A stretch of 64,000 nucleotides of DNA, from contig NZ_CAJPUX010000014.1 of the NCBI RefSeq assembly GCF_905397285.1, forward strand, positions 1-64,000. Direction: 5' to 3'. The first letter of the stretch is position 1, and the number at the start of each line of letters is the position of its first letter. The notes beneath the pieces were generated by a model. It worked only from the letters and a program-made list of their open reading frames with translations. It had not been told where the DNA came from and made no database searches. Both the position numbers and the translations under genes were made by a program. Positions 25,086 through 33,604 of the stretch are shown here, one piece after another. This stretch comes from Cupriavidus plantarum (GTDB lineage Bacteria > Pseudomonadota > Gammaproteobacteria > Burkholderiales > Burkholderiaceae).

Positions 25086-26258
25086 ATGTCTTCCAATGTG
25101 AACCCCGCCACGGCTGCCCACGCCGACGAGGCCTATCTTGAACCGTCATTCCTGCGCCGCCTGTCATGGGTGGACTGGCTGTACGCCGTGCTGCTGGTCG
25201 CCGGGGCCGGCGTTGCGCTCTCGCAATATGGCCAGTGGATGAACGTCTACGACAAGGCGATCCTGATCGGCGCGGTGCCGACGTTCGCCTTGCTCGGATG
25301 GCACTGGAAGCCCGTGCGGCCGCTGATGGCGGGCCTCGCGGTGCTGTCGATCGGCGCGATCCAGCTTTATCACGGCGACCTCGCGCGCGCCGAGCAGGCC
25401 TTCTTCCTGAAGTACTTCCTGTCGAGCCAGTCCGCGATCCTGTGGATGAGCGCGCTCGTGTTTCTTTCCACGCTGTTTTACTGGGTCGGGCTCGTCACGC
25501 GCGCGGACACGGGGTACAGCATCGGCAGCAAGCTGTGCTGGGCCGCGGTGGTGCTGGGCTTCACGGGTTTGCTCGTGCGCTGGTACGAGTCCTATCTGAT
25601 CGGCACGGACGTCGGCCATATCCCGATCTCGAACCTTTACGAAGTGTTCGTGCTGTTCACGCTGATCACGTCGCTGTTCTACCTTTACTACGAGCGCCGC
25701 TATGCGACGCGCGCGCTGGGGCCGTTCGTCATGCTGGTGGTCTCGGCGGCGGTCGGTTTCCTGCTCTGGTACACCGTGAGCCGCAACGCGCAGGAGATTC
25801 AGCCGCTGGTGCCCGCGCTGCAAAGCTGGTGGATGAAGATCCATGTGCCGGCGAATTTCATCGGCTATGGCACGTTCTCGCTCGCGGCGATGGTCGCGGT
25901 GGCGTATTTGCTCAAGCAGCGCGGCATCCTCGCGGAGCGTCTGCCGTCGCTCGAACTCCTCGACGACGTCATGTACAAGGCGATCGCCGTGGGCTTCGCG
26001 TTCTTCACCATCGCGACGATCCTGGGCGCGCTGTGGGCCGCGGAAGCCTGGGGCGGCTACTGGAGCTGGGATCCGAAGGAAACCTGGGCGCTCATCGTGT
26101 GGCTCAACTATGCGGCCTGGCTGCATATGCGGCTGATGAAGGGGCTGCGGGGCACGATGGCGGCGTGGTGGTCGCTGGTGGGACTGCTGGTTACCACGTT
26201 CGCGTTTTTGGGCGTGAACATGTTCCTCTCCGGGCTCCACAGTTACGGTGAGCTTTGA
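25086..26258 (+). CDS. ccsA: Cytochrome c biogenesis protein CcsA
   Basis: CcsA is the heme-handling membrane partner of ResB in System II. The 390-residue protein has about eight membrane segments and the tryptophan-rich heme-binding WWD signature WGGYWSWDPKETWALIVWLNYAAWLH near the C-terminus, with flanking conserved histidines (KIHVPANFIGYGTFSLAA). Database pipelines sometimes name this protein CcsB. A terminator follows about 40 bases after its stop. Confidence 0.95.
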   Translation: MSSNVNPATAAHADEAYLEPSFLRRLSWVDWLYAVLLVAGAGVALSQYGQWMNVYDKAILIGAVPTFALLGWHWKPVRPLMAGLAVLSIGAIQLYHGDLARAEQAFFLKYFLSSQSAILWMSALVFLSTLFYWVGLVTRADTGYSIGSKLCWAAVVLGFTGLLVRWYESYLIGTDVGHIPISNLYEVFVLFTLITSLFYLYYERRYATRALGPFVMLVVSAAVGFLLWYTVSRNAQEIQPLVPALQSWWMKIHVPANFIGYGTFSLAAMVAVAYLLKQRGILAERLPSLELLDDVMYKAIAVGFAFFTIATILGALWAAEAWGGYWSWDPKETWALIVWLNYAAWLHMRLMKGLRGTMAAWWSLVGLLVTTFAFLGVNMFLSGLHSYGEL

Positions 26259-26298
26259 TCACGTTCGCCGCCTCGGTCGGTATTCTTTAATATGACGA

Positions 26299-26326
26299 AC
26301 CCGTCGCATTTTGCGACGGGTTTTTT
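26299..26326 (+). terminator. Intrinsic terminator after ccsA
   Basis: ACCCGTCGCA (26299-26308) pairs perfectly with TGCGACGGGT (26312-26321) around TTT and is followed by further T residues to 26326. Confidence 0.92.
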
Positions 26327-26355
26327 GTTGGCGGCGAAAAAAAGTGGCACCTTGC

Positions 26356-26386
26356 GGGAATAAAGGCGTCACATCCAGTGTTTACT
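26356..26386 (+). promoter_or_regulatory. Possible ECF-sigma promoter upstream of the COG4315-type lipoprotein
   Basis: GGGAATAA (26356-26363) and GTTTACT (26380-26386) are 16 bases apart. GGAA-type -35 and GTT-type -10 elements are characteristic of extracytoplasmic-function sigma factors. No sigma or anti-sigma gene is in the window, so the assignment is an inference from the motif alone. Confidence 0.4.
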
Positions 26387-26439
26387 GAGAGAAGCGGGCG
26401 CCGGCGGTCGGCGTCCAACAACGAGAAGGAGAACTCACC

Positions 26440-26850
26440 ATGGCATTGAACTCGCTGTTCCGCCCGGCTGGCATTGCGCTGGCATCTGCTTCGATCCTGC
26501 TCGGCGCCTGTGCGGGCATGGGCGGCTCGACCGGTAGCCTGCCCCCCACCGTCAAGGTGACGGATGGCGTGCTGACCGATCCGCAGGGGCTGACGCTGTA
26601 CACGTTCGACCGCGATACCGCCAATAGCGGCAAGAGTGTATGCAACGCGACCTGCGCGACCAACTGGCCGCCGCTGCTGGCCAGCCCCGGCACGAGCGCG
26701 AGCGGCAGCTACACCATCATCACGCGCGACGACGGTACGCGTCAGTGGGCCTACAAGGGCAGCCCGCTGTACCGTTTTGCCAAGGATGCCAAGCCCGGCG
26801 ACAAGACCGGCGACAACCTGAACAACGTCTGGCACGTTGCCAAGCCCTGA
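26440..26850 (+). CDS. Putative lipoprotein with COG4315 (Lipoprotein_15) repeats
   Basis: The 136-residue protein has a lipoprotein signal peptide with lipobox LGAC (Cys24). The mature part holds two copies of the family motif, LTDPQGLTLYTFDRDTANSGKSVC-type and WAYKGSPLYRFAKDAKPGDKTGD-type, of the secreted-repeat family of unknown function often found beside ECF sigma/anti-sigma genes. CNATCATNWPPLLA links the repeats. AGAAGGAG precedes the ATG. Monocistronic by position: terminator upstream, hairpin downstream. No function is assigned. Confidence 0.88.
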   Translation: MALNSLFRPAGIALASASILLGACAGMGGSTGSLPPTVKVTDGVLTDPQGLTLYTFDRDTANSGKSVCNATCATNWPPLLASPGTSASGSYTIITRDDGTRQWAYKGSPLYRFAKDAKPGDKTGDNLNNVWHVAKP

Positions 26851-26866
26851 TCCGTCCCACTGATGC

Positions 26867-26897
26867 CGTGCATGGTCCGTTGTCCGGACCAGGCACG
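26867..26897 (+). promoter_or_regulatory. Long hairpin after the lipoprotein gene
   Basis: TGGTCCG (26873-26879) pairs with CGGACCA (26885-26891), extended outside by CGTGC/GCACG across one A/G mismatch. No T run follows, so it is a transcript-end stabilising structure or a weak terminator. The rest of the gap 26851-27071 shows no gene. Confidence 0.5.
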
Positions 26898-27071
26898 GCC
26901 GCGTCTGCTTCGCACCCCGATCGGCATGCTCGTCCACGGCGGCTACGGCGATACAGTGGAATACAAAATTGTTGTCAGGATTGCCCGCACCAACCGACGA
27001 AGCGGAAAGTCCAACGCTGCAATGGGTACGCTACGGCATGCCCGTCATGGCCGAACCGAGGTGTTTCTGAA

Positions 27072-28076
27072 ATGCTGATTCCTTCCCCCAAATGGCTTCG
27101 TGGCGACGATATCGCCGCGTCGGAAATCACGCCGCGCGAAGTGTTCGAATCGCGGCGCCGGTTGTTGATGATGGCCGCGGCAGGGGCTGCCGGCGCCACG
27201 ATGTCGCCGTGGCTCATGCGACAGGCGCACGCGGCCCAGGCACACGGTGCCAAGCTCGCCGCCAAGCCGAACACGGCCTACGCGATCACCGAGAAGGTGA
27301 CGCCGTACGAGGACGCCACCACGTACAACAACTTCTACGAGTTCGGGACCGACAAGTCGGACCCCGCGCGTTATGCGGGCACGTTACGTCCGCGGCCCTG
27401 GCAGGTGTCGGTCGAAGGGCTCGTGAAGCAGCCCAAGGTGTACGACATCGACGAGCTGCTCAAGCTCGCGCCGCTCGAGGAGCGCGTCTATCGCATGCGC
27501 TGCGTGGAGGGCTGGTCGATGGTGATTCCATGGGTGGGCTATTCGCTGTCGGAGTTGATCCGCCGCGTGGAGCCGCAGCCCGGGGCCAAGTTCGTGCAGT
27601 TCATCACGCTCGCCGACAAGAAGCAGATGCCGGGTATCGGCAGTTCGGTGCTGGAGTGGCCGTATAGTGAAGGCCTGCGCATGGACGAAGCCATGCATCC
27701 GCTTGCGCTGCTGACATTCGGCCTCTACGGCGAGGTGCTGCCGAACCAGAATGGCGCGCCGGTGCGCATGGTGTTGCCCTGGAAGTATGGATTCAAGAGC
27801 GCGAAGTCGATCGTGAAGATCCGCTTCGTGGACAAGCAGCCGCCGACCAGTTGGAACCTGGCCGCGCCGAGCGAATACGGCTTCTACTCGAACGTGAACC
27901 CCGACGTCGACCACCCGCGCTGGAGTCAGGCGACCGAGCGGCGGATCGGCGAGGACAAGGGATCGGGCGGGTTTGCCGCGTTGTTCGCGCCCAAGCGCAA
28001 GACACTGCCGTTCAATGGCTACGGCCAGCAGGTGGCATCGCTGTACGCGGGCATGGACCTCAAGAAGTTCTTTTGA
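27072..28076 (+). CDS. msrP: Periplasmic methionine sulfoxide reductase, molybdenum subunit MsrP (YedY)
   Basis: MsrP reduces methionine sulfoxide in periplasmic proteins using a molybdopterin cofactor and electrons from MsrQ. The 334-residue precursor has a Tat-type signal (SRRRLLMMAAAGAAGA then AHAAQA). The mature domain has VYRMRCVEGWSMVIPWVGY, whose Cys is the molybdenum ligand, and LPWKYGFKSAKSIVKIRF. ATG 27072 is chosen because it sets the Tat motif about 30 residues in; the frame is open far upstream without family similarity. The TGA overlaps the msrQ start (TGATG). Confidence 0.95.
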   Translation: MLIPSPKWLRGDDIAASEITPREVFESRRRLLMMAAAGAAGATMSPWLMRQAHAAQAHGAKLAAKPNTAYAITEKVTPYEDATTYNNFYEFGTDKSDPARYAGTLRPRPWQVSVEGLVKQPKVYDIDELLKLAPLEERVYRMRCVEGWSMVIPWVGYSLSELIRRVEPQPGAKFVQFITLADKKQMPGIGSSVLEWPYSEGLRMDEAMHPLALLTFGLYGEVLPNQNGAPVRMVLPWKYGFKSAKSIVKIRFVDKQPPTSWNLAAPSEYGFYSNVNPDVDHPRWSQATERRIGEDKGSGGFAALFAPKRKTLPFNGYGQQVASLYAGMDLKKFF

Positions 28077-28765
28077 TGGCGCGGGAGCGGAACGTGATCG
28101 CAAACAATGCCGGCGCGGCGGGCGGCACCACATCCGCCGGCGCGTTATCGATGCTGTCGCCGGCGCGTTTGCGTGCGGTGAAGACCGTGGTGTGGGTGCT
28201 GGCGCTGCTGCCGTTTGCGCGGCTGCTGTATCTCGGGGCAACGGCGCAGTTCGGCGCGAATCCGCTCGAATTCGTGACCCGCTCGACGGGGACGTGGACG
28301 CTGGTGCTGTTGTGCGCGACGCTGGCGGTGACGCCGGTACGGCGGCTGACGGGATGGAACTGGCTGATTCGCCTGCGCCGGCCGCTGGGACTCTTCACGT
28401 TCTTCTACGGCGCGCAGCACTTCCTGCTGTGGCTGGCTGTCGACCGCGGCTTCGATGTGGCGTACATGATCGAGGACGTCGCCAAGCGGCCGTTCATCAC
28501 GGTGGGGTTTGCGGCGTTCCTGCTGATGATTCCACTCGCGCTCACGTCCACACACGGGATGGTGAAGCGACTGGGTGGCAAGCGCTGGCAGATCCTGCAC
28601 AAGGCGATCTATGCGGTCGCGGTGCTCGCCATCCTGCATTACTGGTGGCACAAGGCCGGCAAGAACGACTTCAATGAAGTGTCGATCTACGCGGCCGTCG
28701 TGTTCGTGCTGCTCGGCTTGCGCGCGTGGTGGGCGGCGCGCAAGCGCGTGGCCGTCAGGCCTTGA
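28076..28765 (+). CDS. msrQ: MsrPQ heme-binding membrane subunit MsrQ (YedZ)
   Basis: MsrQ is the heme b membrane partner that passes quinone-pool electrons to MsrP. The 229-residue protein has about six membrane segments and conserved heme histidines in YGAQHFLLWLA, TSTHGMVKRLGGKRWQILHK and VLAILHYWWH. ATG 28076 overlaps the msrP stop by one base, implying coupling. The 5' 30 residues are a variable hydrophilic lead. Its 3' end overlaps the converging lysA gene by 11 bases. Confidence 0.94.
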   Translation: MARERNVIANNAGAAGGTTSAGALSMLSPARLRAVKTVVWVLALLPFARLLYLGATAQFGANPLEFVTRSTGTWTLVLLCATLAVTPVRRLTGWNWLIRLRRPLGLFTFFYGAQHFLLWLAVDRGFDVAYMIEDVAKRPFITVGFAAFLLMIPLALTSTHGMVKRLGGKRWQILHKAIYAVAVLAILHYWWHKAGKNDFNEVSIYAAVVFVLLGLRAWWAARKRVAVRP

Positions 28766-30014
28766 GCAGGTGCTCGCCGCGGAACAGGTCTTCCGGCCGT
28801 TCGCGGTCGCGCACCAGATGCACGCTATCGCCATCCACCAGCACTTCGGCCGCGCGGCCACGGGTGTTGTAGTTCGAACTCATCACGAAGCCATAGGCAC
28901 CTGCTGACATCACGGCGAGCAGGTCGCCAGGCTGCACCGCCAGCGCGCGGTCGCGACCCAGCCAGTCTCCCGATTCGCAAACCGGACCGACGATGTCGTA
29001 CGTCACGGCGCTATCCGCGCGCGGCGTCACGGCCTCGATGCGGTGGTAGGCCTCGTACATCGCCGGACGTGCGAGGTCGTTCATCGCGGCATCAACGATG
29101 CAGAAGTTCTTGCTCTCGCCGGGCTTCAGGAACTCGACAGTGGTCAGCAGCGCGCCCGCGTTGCCCACGAGCGAGCGGCCCGGCTCGAACAGCACTTCGC
29201 GATGACCATGGCCGCGCTCGGCCACGCGCTCGAGCAGGGTGGTCGCGAAGCCGGTAATGTCCGGCGGGGTTTCGTCGTCGTACGTGATGCCGAGACCGCC
29301 GCCCACGTCGATGTGCTCGAGGTCGATGCCTTCGCGCGCAAGCGCTTCCACGACGTCCAGCACCTTGTCGAGCGCCTCGAGGTAAGGGGCGACTTCCGTG
29401 ATCTGCGAACCGATATGGCAGTCGATGCCCGTCACTTCGAGGTGCGGCAGTGCGGCGGCGGCACGATACGTCTGCATGACGTCGTCGAAGGCCACGCCGA
29501 ACTTGTTGCCCTTGAGGCCCGTGGAGATGTACGGGTGCGTCTTGGCGTCGACGTCCGGGTTGATGCGCAGCGACACGCGCGCGCGCTTGCCCACGCGGCC
29601 GGCGACGGCGTTCAGGCGGTCCAGTTCAGGAATGGATTCGACGTTGAAGCCGCGCACGTCGTGCGACAGGGCGAGCTCCATCTCCGCTTCGGTCTTGCCG
29701 ACGCCAGAGAAGACGACCTTGCGCGGATCGCCGCCGGCGGCCAGCACGCGCAGCAATTCACCCCCCGACACGATGTCGAATCCCGCGCCGAGCTTCGCGA
29801 ATACCTGGAGCACCGCGAGGTTCGAGTTGGCCTTCATCGCGTATTGCACATGCGCGCGGCGGCCTTTGCAGGCGGCGGCGTAGGCCTGGTAGGCGGTCGT
29901 CAGCGCGGCGCGCGAGTAGACGTAGGTCGGCGTGCCAAATTCGGCGGCGATGCGGGCGAGCGGGACTTGCTCGACGGCGAGCGCGCCGTTCTGGCGATGG
30001 AAAAATGCGGTCAT
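28755..30014 (-). CDS. lysA: Diaminopimelate decarboxylase
   Basis: LysA makes L-lysine from meso-diaminopimelate with PLP. The 419-residue protein has the PLP lysine in VQYAMKANSNLAVLQVF, the fold-III barrel motifs GFDIVSGGELLRVL and HIDVGGGLGI, and the C-terminal CESGDWLGRDR active-site motif followed by GAYGFVMSSNYNTRGRAAEVL. ATG 30014 is used; an in-frame TTG at 30020 is less likely. It starts two bases beyond the lptM-type gene on the same strand, a standard pair. Confidence 0.96.
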   Translation of the reverse strand: MTAFFHRQNGALAVEQVPLARIAAEFGTPTYVYSRAALTTAYQAYAAACKGRRAHVQYAMKANSNLAVLQVFAKLGAGFDIVSGGELLRVLAAGGDPRKVVFSGVGKTEAEMELALSHDVRGFNVESIPELDRLNAVAGRVGKRARVSLRINPDVDAKTHPYISTGLKGNKFGVAFDDVMQTYRAAAALPHLEVTGIDCHIGSQITEVAPYLEALDKVLDVVEALAREGIDLEHIDVGGGLGITYDDETPPDITGFATTLLERVAERGHGHREVLFEPGRSLVGNAGALLTTVEFLKPGESKNFCIVDAAMNDLARPAMYEAYHRIEAVTPRADSAVTYDIVGPVCESGDWLGRDRALAVQPGDLLAVMSAGAYGFVMSSNYNTRGRAAEVLVDGDSVHLVRDRERPEDLFRGEHLLKA

Positions 30015-30016
30015 GT

Positions 30017-30289
30017 TCAACGTGCGGTGGGGGCGGACGCCGGGAGGGTGGGCGTGCCGGAGGACGATGCACCGGTGGGCGCGGTCTCGGACCTGTCGGC
30101 CGGCATCGGGGGCATCGGTGTATTCGGGTTTCCGAGGCCGGTGTCGGGGACGGTCGGCGCGGTCGGCGCGGACGGCACCCTGGGCATGTACAGCGGCCCG
30201 CGAATGCCGCAGCCGGCGAGGGTCATCGCGAGGCCGGCCGCAAACGCCGATACAATCGCACGGCGCGGCATCGGAATCTGGCGCAGCAT
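30017..30289 (-). CDS. lptM: Small lipoprotein, LptM (YifL)-like
   Basis: LptM-type lipoproteins assist assembly of the LPS translocon LptDE in E. coli. The 90-residue product has a signal peptide and lipobox LAGC (Cys27) followed by the family signature CGIRGPLYMP, then a Pro/Ser/Thr-rich tail. ATG 30289 is preferred because AAGGA lies seven bases before it; an in-frame ATG at 30304 would include that sequence in the coding region. It sits directly before lysA and is divergent from cyaY, its usual place in proteobacteria. Confidence 0.88.
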   Translation of the reverse strand: MLRQIPMPRRAIVSAFAAGLAMTLAGCGIRGPLYMPRVPSAPTAPTVPDTGLGNPNTPMPPMPADRSETAPTGASSSGTPTLPASAPTAR

Positions 30290-30422
30290 CGGAATGTCCT
30301 TCATGGTCTGGAATGGCTCTGGCTTTGCGGGCGGATGGCCGGCGATGCGGGCAGCATTCCGATCGTCACACCCTGAAATCAACAGCGCCGGGCGCATGCG
30401 TCCGGCGGCCTTGGAGTTTAGC

Positions 30423-30758
30423 ATGCCCCCCCTGAGTGAAACCGAGTTCCTGACGCTGGCCACGGCCGAGCTGGACCGCCTCGAGGCAGCGATCGAAGCC
30501 GCCGCGGATGCGGCCGATGCGGATGTCGAAATCAACCGTACCGGTAACGTGATGGAGCTGGAGTTCGAGGATGGCTCCAAGATCATCGTCAACAGCCAGG
30601 CGCCGATGCAGGAGCTGTGGGTGGCCGCGCGGGCCGGTGGCTTTCACTTCCGCCATGATGGGGCGAAGTGGATGGATACGCGTGGGGGCGGGGAGTTGTA
30701 TGCGGCGCTGTCCGGGTATATGAGCCAGCAGGCCGGGGCGGAAATCGAACTGAAGTAA
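30423..30758 (+). CDS. cyaY: Frataxin-like iron donor CyaY
   Basis: CyaY binds iron and modulates IscS in Fe-S cluster assembly. The 111-residue protein has the acidic first helix (LTLATAELDRLEAAIEAAAD), the DVEINRTGNVMELEFEDGSKIIVNSQ sheet and the conserved LWVAARAGGFHFRHDGAKWMDTR. ATG 30423 has GGAG seven bases upstream. Divergent from lptM-lysA. Its TAA stop lies within the first unit of a 12-bp tandem repeat. Confidence 0.94.
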   Translation: MPPLSETEFLTLATAELDRLEAAIEAAADAADADVEINRTGNVMELEFEDGSKIIVNSQAPMQELWVAARAGGFHFRHDGAKWMDTRGGGELYAALSGYMSQQAGAEIELK

Positions 30759-30804
30759 GGAAGAACGGAAGGAAGAACGGAAGGAAGAACGGAAGGAAGA
30801 ACGG
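30757..30804. repeat. Four perfect 12-bp tandem repeats at the cyaY stop
   Basis: AAGGAAGAACGG is repeated exactly four times (30757-30768, 30769-30780, 30781-30792, 30793-30804). The cyaY TAA uses the first two bases of unit 1. The last G also begins the following hairpin. Perfect identity suggests recent slippage, so copy number may vary between strains. Confidence 0.95.
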
Positions 30805-30829
30805 GCCCCTCCTCGAGCGAGAAGGGGCC
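30804..30829 (-). terminator. Hairpin terminator region shared by cyaY and PBP1A
   Basis: GGCCCCT (30804-30810) pairs with AGGGGCC (30823-30829) and CTCG with CGAG inside. Read on the - strand it is followed by CGTTCTTCCTTCCGTTCTTC, a pyrimidine-rich tail made of the tandem repeat, which could serve as the T-rich part of the PBP1A terminator. Confidence 0.6.
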
Positions 30830-30842
30830 TGAAGCAGGCCGG

Positions 30843-33227
30843 TCAGGCGCCGCCGAACATTTCCAGAATCTTGCGTTTTTCCGATTCGGGTTCCGGCGAC
30901 GGGGCGTGCTGGCCGCTGTCATCCGGCTTGCCTGGCCACGGGTCGCCGAGGCCCACCGATGCCACGCCGGCGCCGCCGGCATTCTCTTCGAATGTCCAGT
31001 CGCCCGCGACCATGACCACGCCTTCTGGCGGTTGGCGGTCCGGGGATTCCGGGACGCCCTTGAGCACCTTGCTCATGTAGCTCGTCCAGATCGGCAGGGC
31101 CAGGCCGCCGCCGGTCTCCCGGGCGCCAAGGCTCTTCGGCTGGTCATAACCCATCCAGGCAATCCCCACCAGCTTCGGCGTATAGCCCGCGAACCATGCG
31201 TCGACCGAATCGTTCGTCGTACCGGTCTTGCCGGCCAGGTCGTTGCGGCCCAGACGCTGCTTGGCCGGGTTTGCCGTACCCGAGCGCACGACTTCACGCA
31301 GCATGCTGTCCGCGATGAATGCCGTCCGCGCATCGAGCACGCGCACGGCGTCCTGGCCCGCGCGTTGCGGCTGCGTTTCCGACAGCACCTTGCCGCGCGA
31401 GTCCACCACACGCTGGATCAGGTACGGATTCACGCGGTAGCCGCCGTTGGCGAACACCGAGTAGGCGCCCGCCATCTGCAGCGGCGTGACGTTGCCCGCG
31501 CCGAGCGCCATCGGCAGGTAGGCCGGGTGCTTGTCGGCTTCGAAGCCGAAGCGCGTGATGTAGTCCTGCGCGTACTGCGTGCCGATCGCGCGGAGAATGC
31601 GCACCGAGACCAGGTTCTTGGACTTGGCCAGCGCGCGGCGCATCGTCATCGGGCCCTCGAACTTGCCGTCATAGTTCTTCGGCTCCCACACCTGGCCACC
31701 GGTGTCGGGACCGATCGTGAGCGGCGCGTCGTTGATGACGGTCGCCGGCGAGAAGCCCTTCTCGAGCGCGGCCGAGTAGATGAACGGCTTGAAGCTCGAA
31801 CCCGGCTGACGCCATGCCTGCGTGACGTGGTTGAACTTGTTCCGGTTGAAGTCGAACCCGCCGACCATCGCGCGGATCTGCCCGTCCTCGGGACTCATCG
31901 ACACGAACGCGGCCGAGACTTCCGGCAACTGCGTGACCGACCACGACTTGTCCTTCTCGTCCTGCGTGACGCGGATGATCGCGCCCGGCCGGATGCGTAC
32001 CTTCGGCTGCGCGTTGTTGGCGAGGGACGGCGCGATGAAGCGCAGCGCCTGACCTTCGATCGCGGCCACTTCCCCCGACAGCAGCGTGGCTTCCACGCGC
32101 TTGGCCGAGACACTCGTGACCACCGCGGAACGCATGTCGTCGCTCCCCGGATGCTCGACCAGCGCATCGTCGATCGCCTGCTCGCGCTCGGCCGCGCCGG
32201 AAGGCAGATCGATGAACGCCTCCGGACCGCGATATCCGTGGCGGCGCTCATAGGCCATGATGTTCGCGCGCACGGCGTCGTACGCGGCGTCCTGATCCGG
32301 CTTGGCGAGCGTGGTGTAGACCGTGAGGCCGCGCGTGTACGTTTCCTCGCGATACTGCGCGTACATCAGCTGGCGCACGATTTCGGCGACGTACTCGGCG
32401 TGCGTCGAGAACTCGTTGCCCTCGTTCCGGACCTTGAGGTCTTCGCGCACGGCCGTGTCGTATTGCTCGGGCGTGATGTAGCCCAGGTCGCGCATGCGCT
32501 GGAGGATGTATTCCTGGCGGACCTTCGCGCGGCGCGGATTGACCACGGGATTGTAGGCCGACGGCGCCTTGGGCAGGCCGGCCAGCATCGCGGCCTCCGC
32601 CGGCGTGACGTCCCTGATCGACTTGCCGAAGTACACGCGCGCGGCGCTCGCGAAACCGTAGGCGCGCTGACCCAGATAGATCTGGTTCATGTAGACCTCG
32701 AGAATCTGATCCTTCGTCAGGTTGGCCTCGATCTTGTACGCGAGCAGCATCTCGTAGATCTTGCGCGTGTACGTCTTCTCGCTGGAGAGGAAGAAGTTGC
32801 GCGCGACCTGCATCGTGATGGTCGACGCGCCCTGCGACAGGCCGCCCCGCAGGTTGGCCAGGCCGGCCCGCAGCACGCCCACGAAGTCCACGCCGCCATG
32901 TTCGTAGAAGCGGTCGTCCTCGATTGCGAGCACGGCCTTCTTCATCACGTCGGGAATCTCCCCGATGGGCACGAAGTTGCGGCGCTCCTCGCCGAACTCG
33001 CCGATCAGCACGTTATCCGACGTGTAGATGCGAAGCGGGATCTTGGGGCGGTAATCGGTGATCGTGTCGAGCGACGGCAGGTTCGGCTCGGCGACCAGCA
33101 GCGCATAGCCGACCAGTAGCGCGACCGTGACGATTCCCGCGACGAACAGTCCGACCAACCAGAACATCGCGCGCACCCAGAGGGGGCGGCGAACGGGAAG
33201 GGACGGCTTCTGTTGTGCTGTGGCCAT
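30843..33227 (-). CDS. mrcA: Penicillin-binding protein 1A (bifunctional transglycosylase/transpeptidase)
   Basis: PBP1A polymerises and crosslinks peptidoglycan at the inner membrane. The 794-residue protein has one N-terminal membrane anchor (about 19-45), a glycosyltransferase domain with the catalytic AIEDDRFYEHGGVD motif and GQRAYGFASAARVYFGK, then a transpeptidase domain with SxxK in GSSFKPFIYSAALEKGF, SKN (SKNLVSVRIL) and AGKTGTTNDSVDAWFAGYTP. All catalytic boxes are intact. It is divergent from the pil operon, a conserved arrangement with pilMNOPQ. Confidence 0.97.
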   Translation of the reverse strand: MATAQQKPSLPVRRPLWVRAMFWLVGLFVAGIVTVALLVGYALLVAEPNLPSLDTITDYRPKIPLRIYTSDNVLIGEFGEERRNFVPIGEIPDVMKKAVLAIEDDRFYEHGGVDFVGVLRAGLANLRGGLSQGASTITMQVARNFFLSSEKTYTRKIYEMLLAYKIEANLTKDQILEVYMNQIYLGQRAYGFASAARVYFGKSIRDVTPAEAAMLAGLPKAPSAYNPVVNPRRAKVRQEYILQRMRDLGYITPEQYDTAVREDLKVRNEGNEFSTHAEYVAEIVRQLMYAQYREETYTRGLTVYTTLAKPDQDAAYDAVRANIMAYERRHGYRGPEAFIDLPSGAAEREQAIDDALVEHPGSDDMRSAVVTSVSAKRVEATLLSGEVAAIEGQALRFIAPSLANNAQPKVRIRPGAIIRVTQDEKDKSWSVTQLPEVSAAFVSMSPEDGQIRAMVGGFDFNRNKFNHVTQAWRQPGSSFKPFIYSAALEKGFSPATVINDAPLTIGPDTGGQVWEPKNYDGKFEGPMTMRRALAKSKNLVSVRILRAIGTQYAQDYITRFGFEADKHPAYLPMALGAGNVTPLQMAGAYSVFANGGYRVNPYLIQRVVDSRGKVLSETQPQRAGQDAVRVLDARTAFIADSMLREVVRSGTANPAKQRLGRNDLAGKTGTTNDSVDAWFAGYTPKLVGIAWMGYDQPKSLGARETGGGLALPIWTSYMSKVLKGVPESPDRQPPEGVVMVAGDWTFEENAGGAGVASVGLGDPWPGKPDDSGQHAPSPEPESEKRKILEMFGGA

Positions 33228-33604
33228 GGAGGGTCTACGTGATCTGAGTGCCCGGATTATATCGTTGCGAATGGGCGCAATCCGCCGCGCGGTGCGGCAA
33301 AAGGCGCTATCCCGCTGTTACAAGATGTAATGGCGCTCAGATCTGCATGTAACGCGATTGATGTCTAACCAGACAACCATGCATGGCATCACCGTGACGG
33401 CGGGGAAGGGCACGCGAGCGTCGGTTTTTGGCAACGCTTTGGTGGGCGCGGTCACAAAAAGAAAGCGTGTTGAAACGGCCACATTGCCACCGTCCCGGCT
33501 TTTTGTGAGAATCCGCAACATAAAGAGAAACGTTTCATCCAAGAAACAGAATCGCACTATTAGAGCAGTCATGCCGGGTGCGAGTTCAATGTCAGGGGGT
33601 CACC
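33228..33604. other. Divergent intergenic region mrcA / pilM
   Basis: This 377-base region carries the promoters of PBP1A and the pilus operon. ATTATA at 33256-33261 is a perfect TATAAT on the - strand about 25 bases before the mrcA start, with a poor -35. On the + strand TATTAG (33558-33563) with TTTCAT (33533-33538) is a weak candidate for pilM. No small gene is convincing. Confidence 0.5.
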
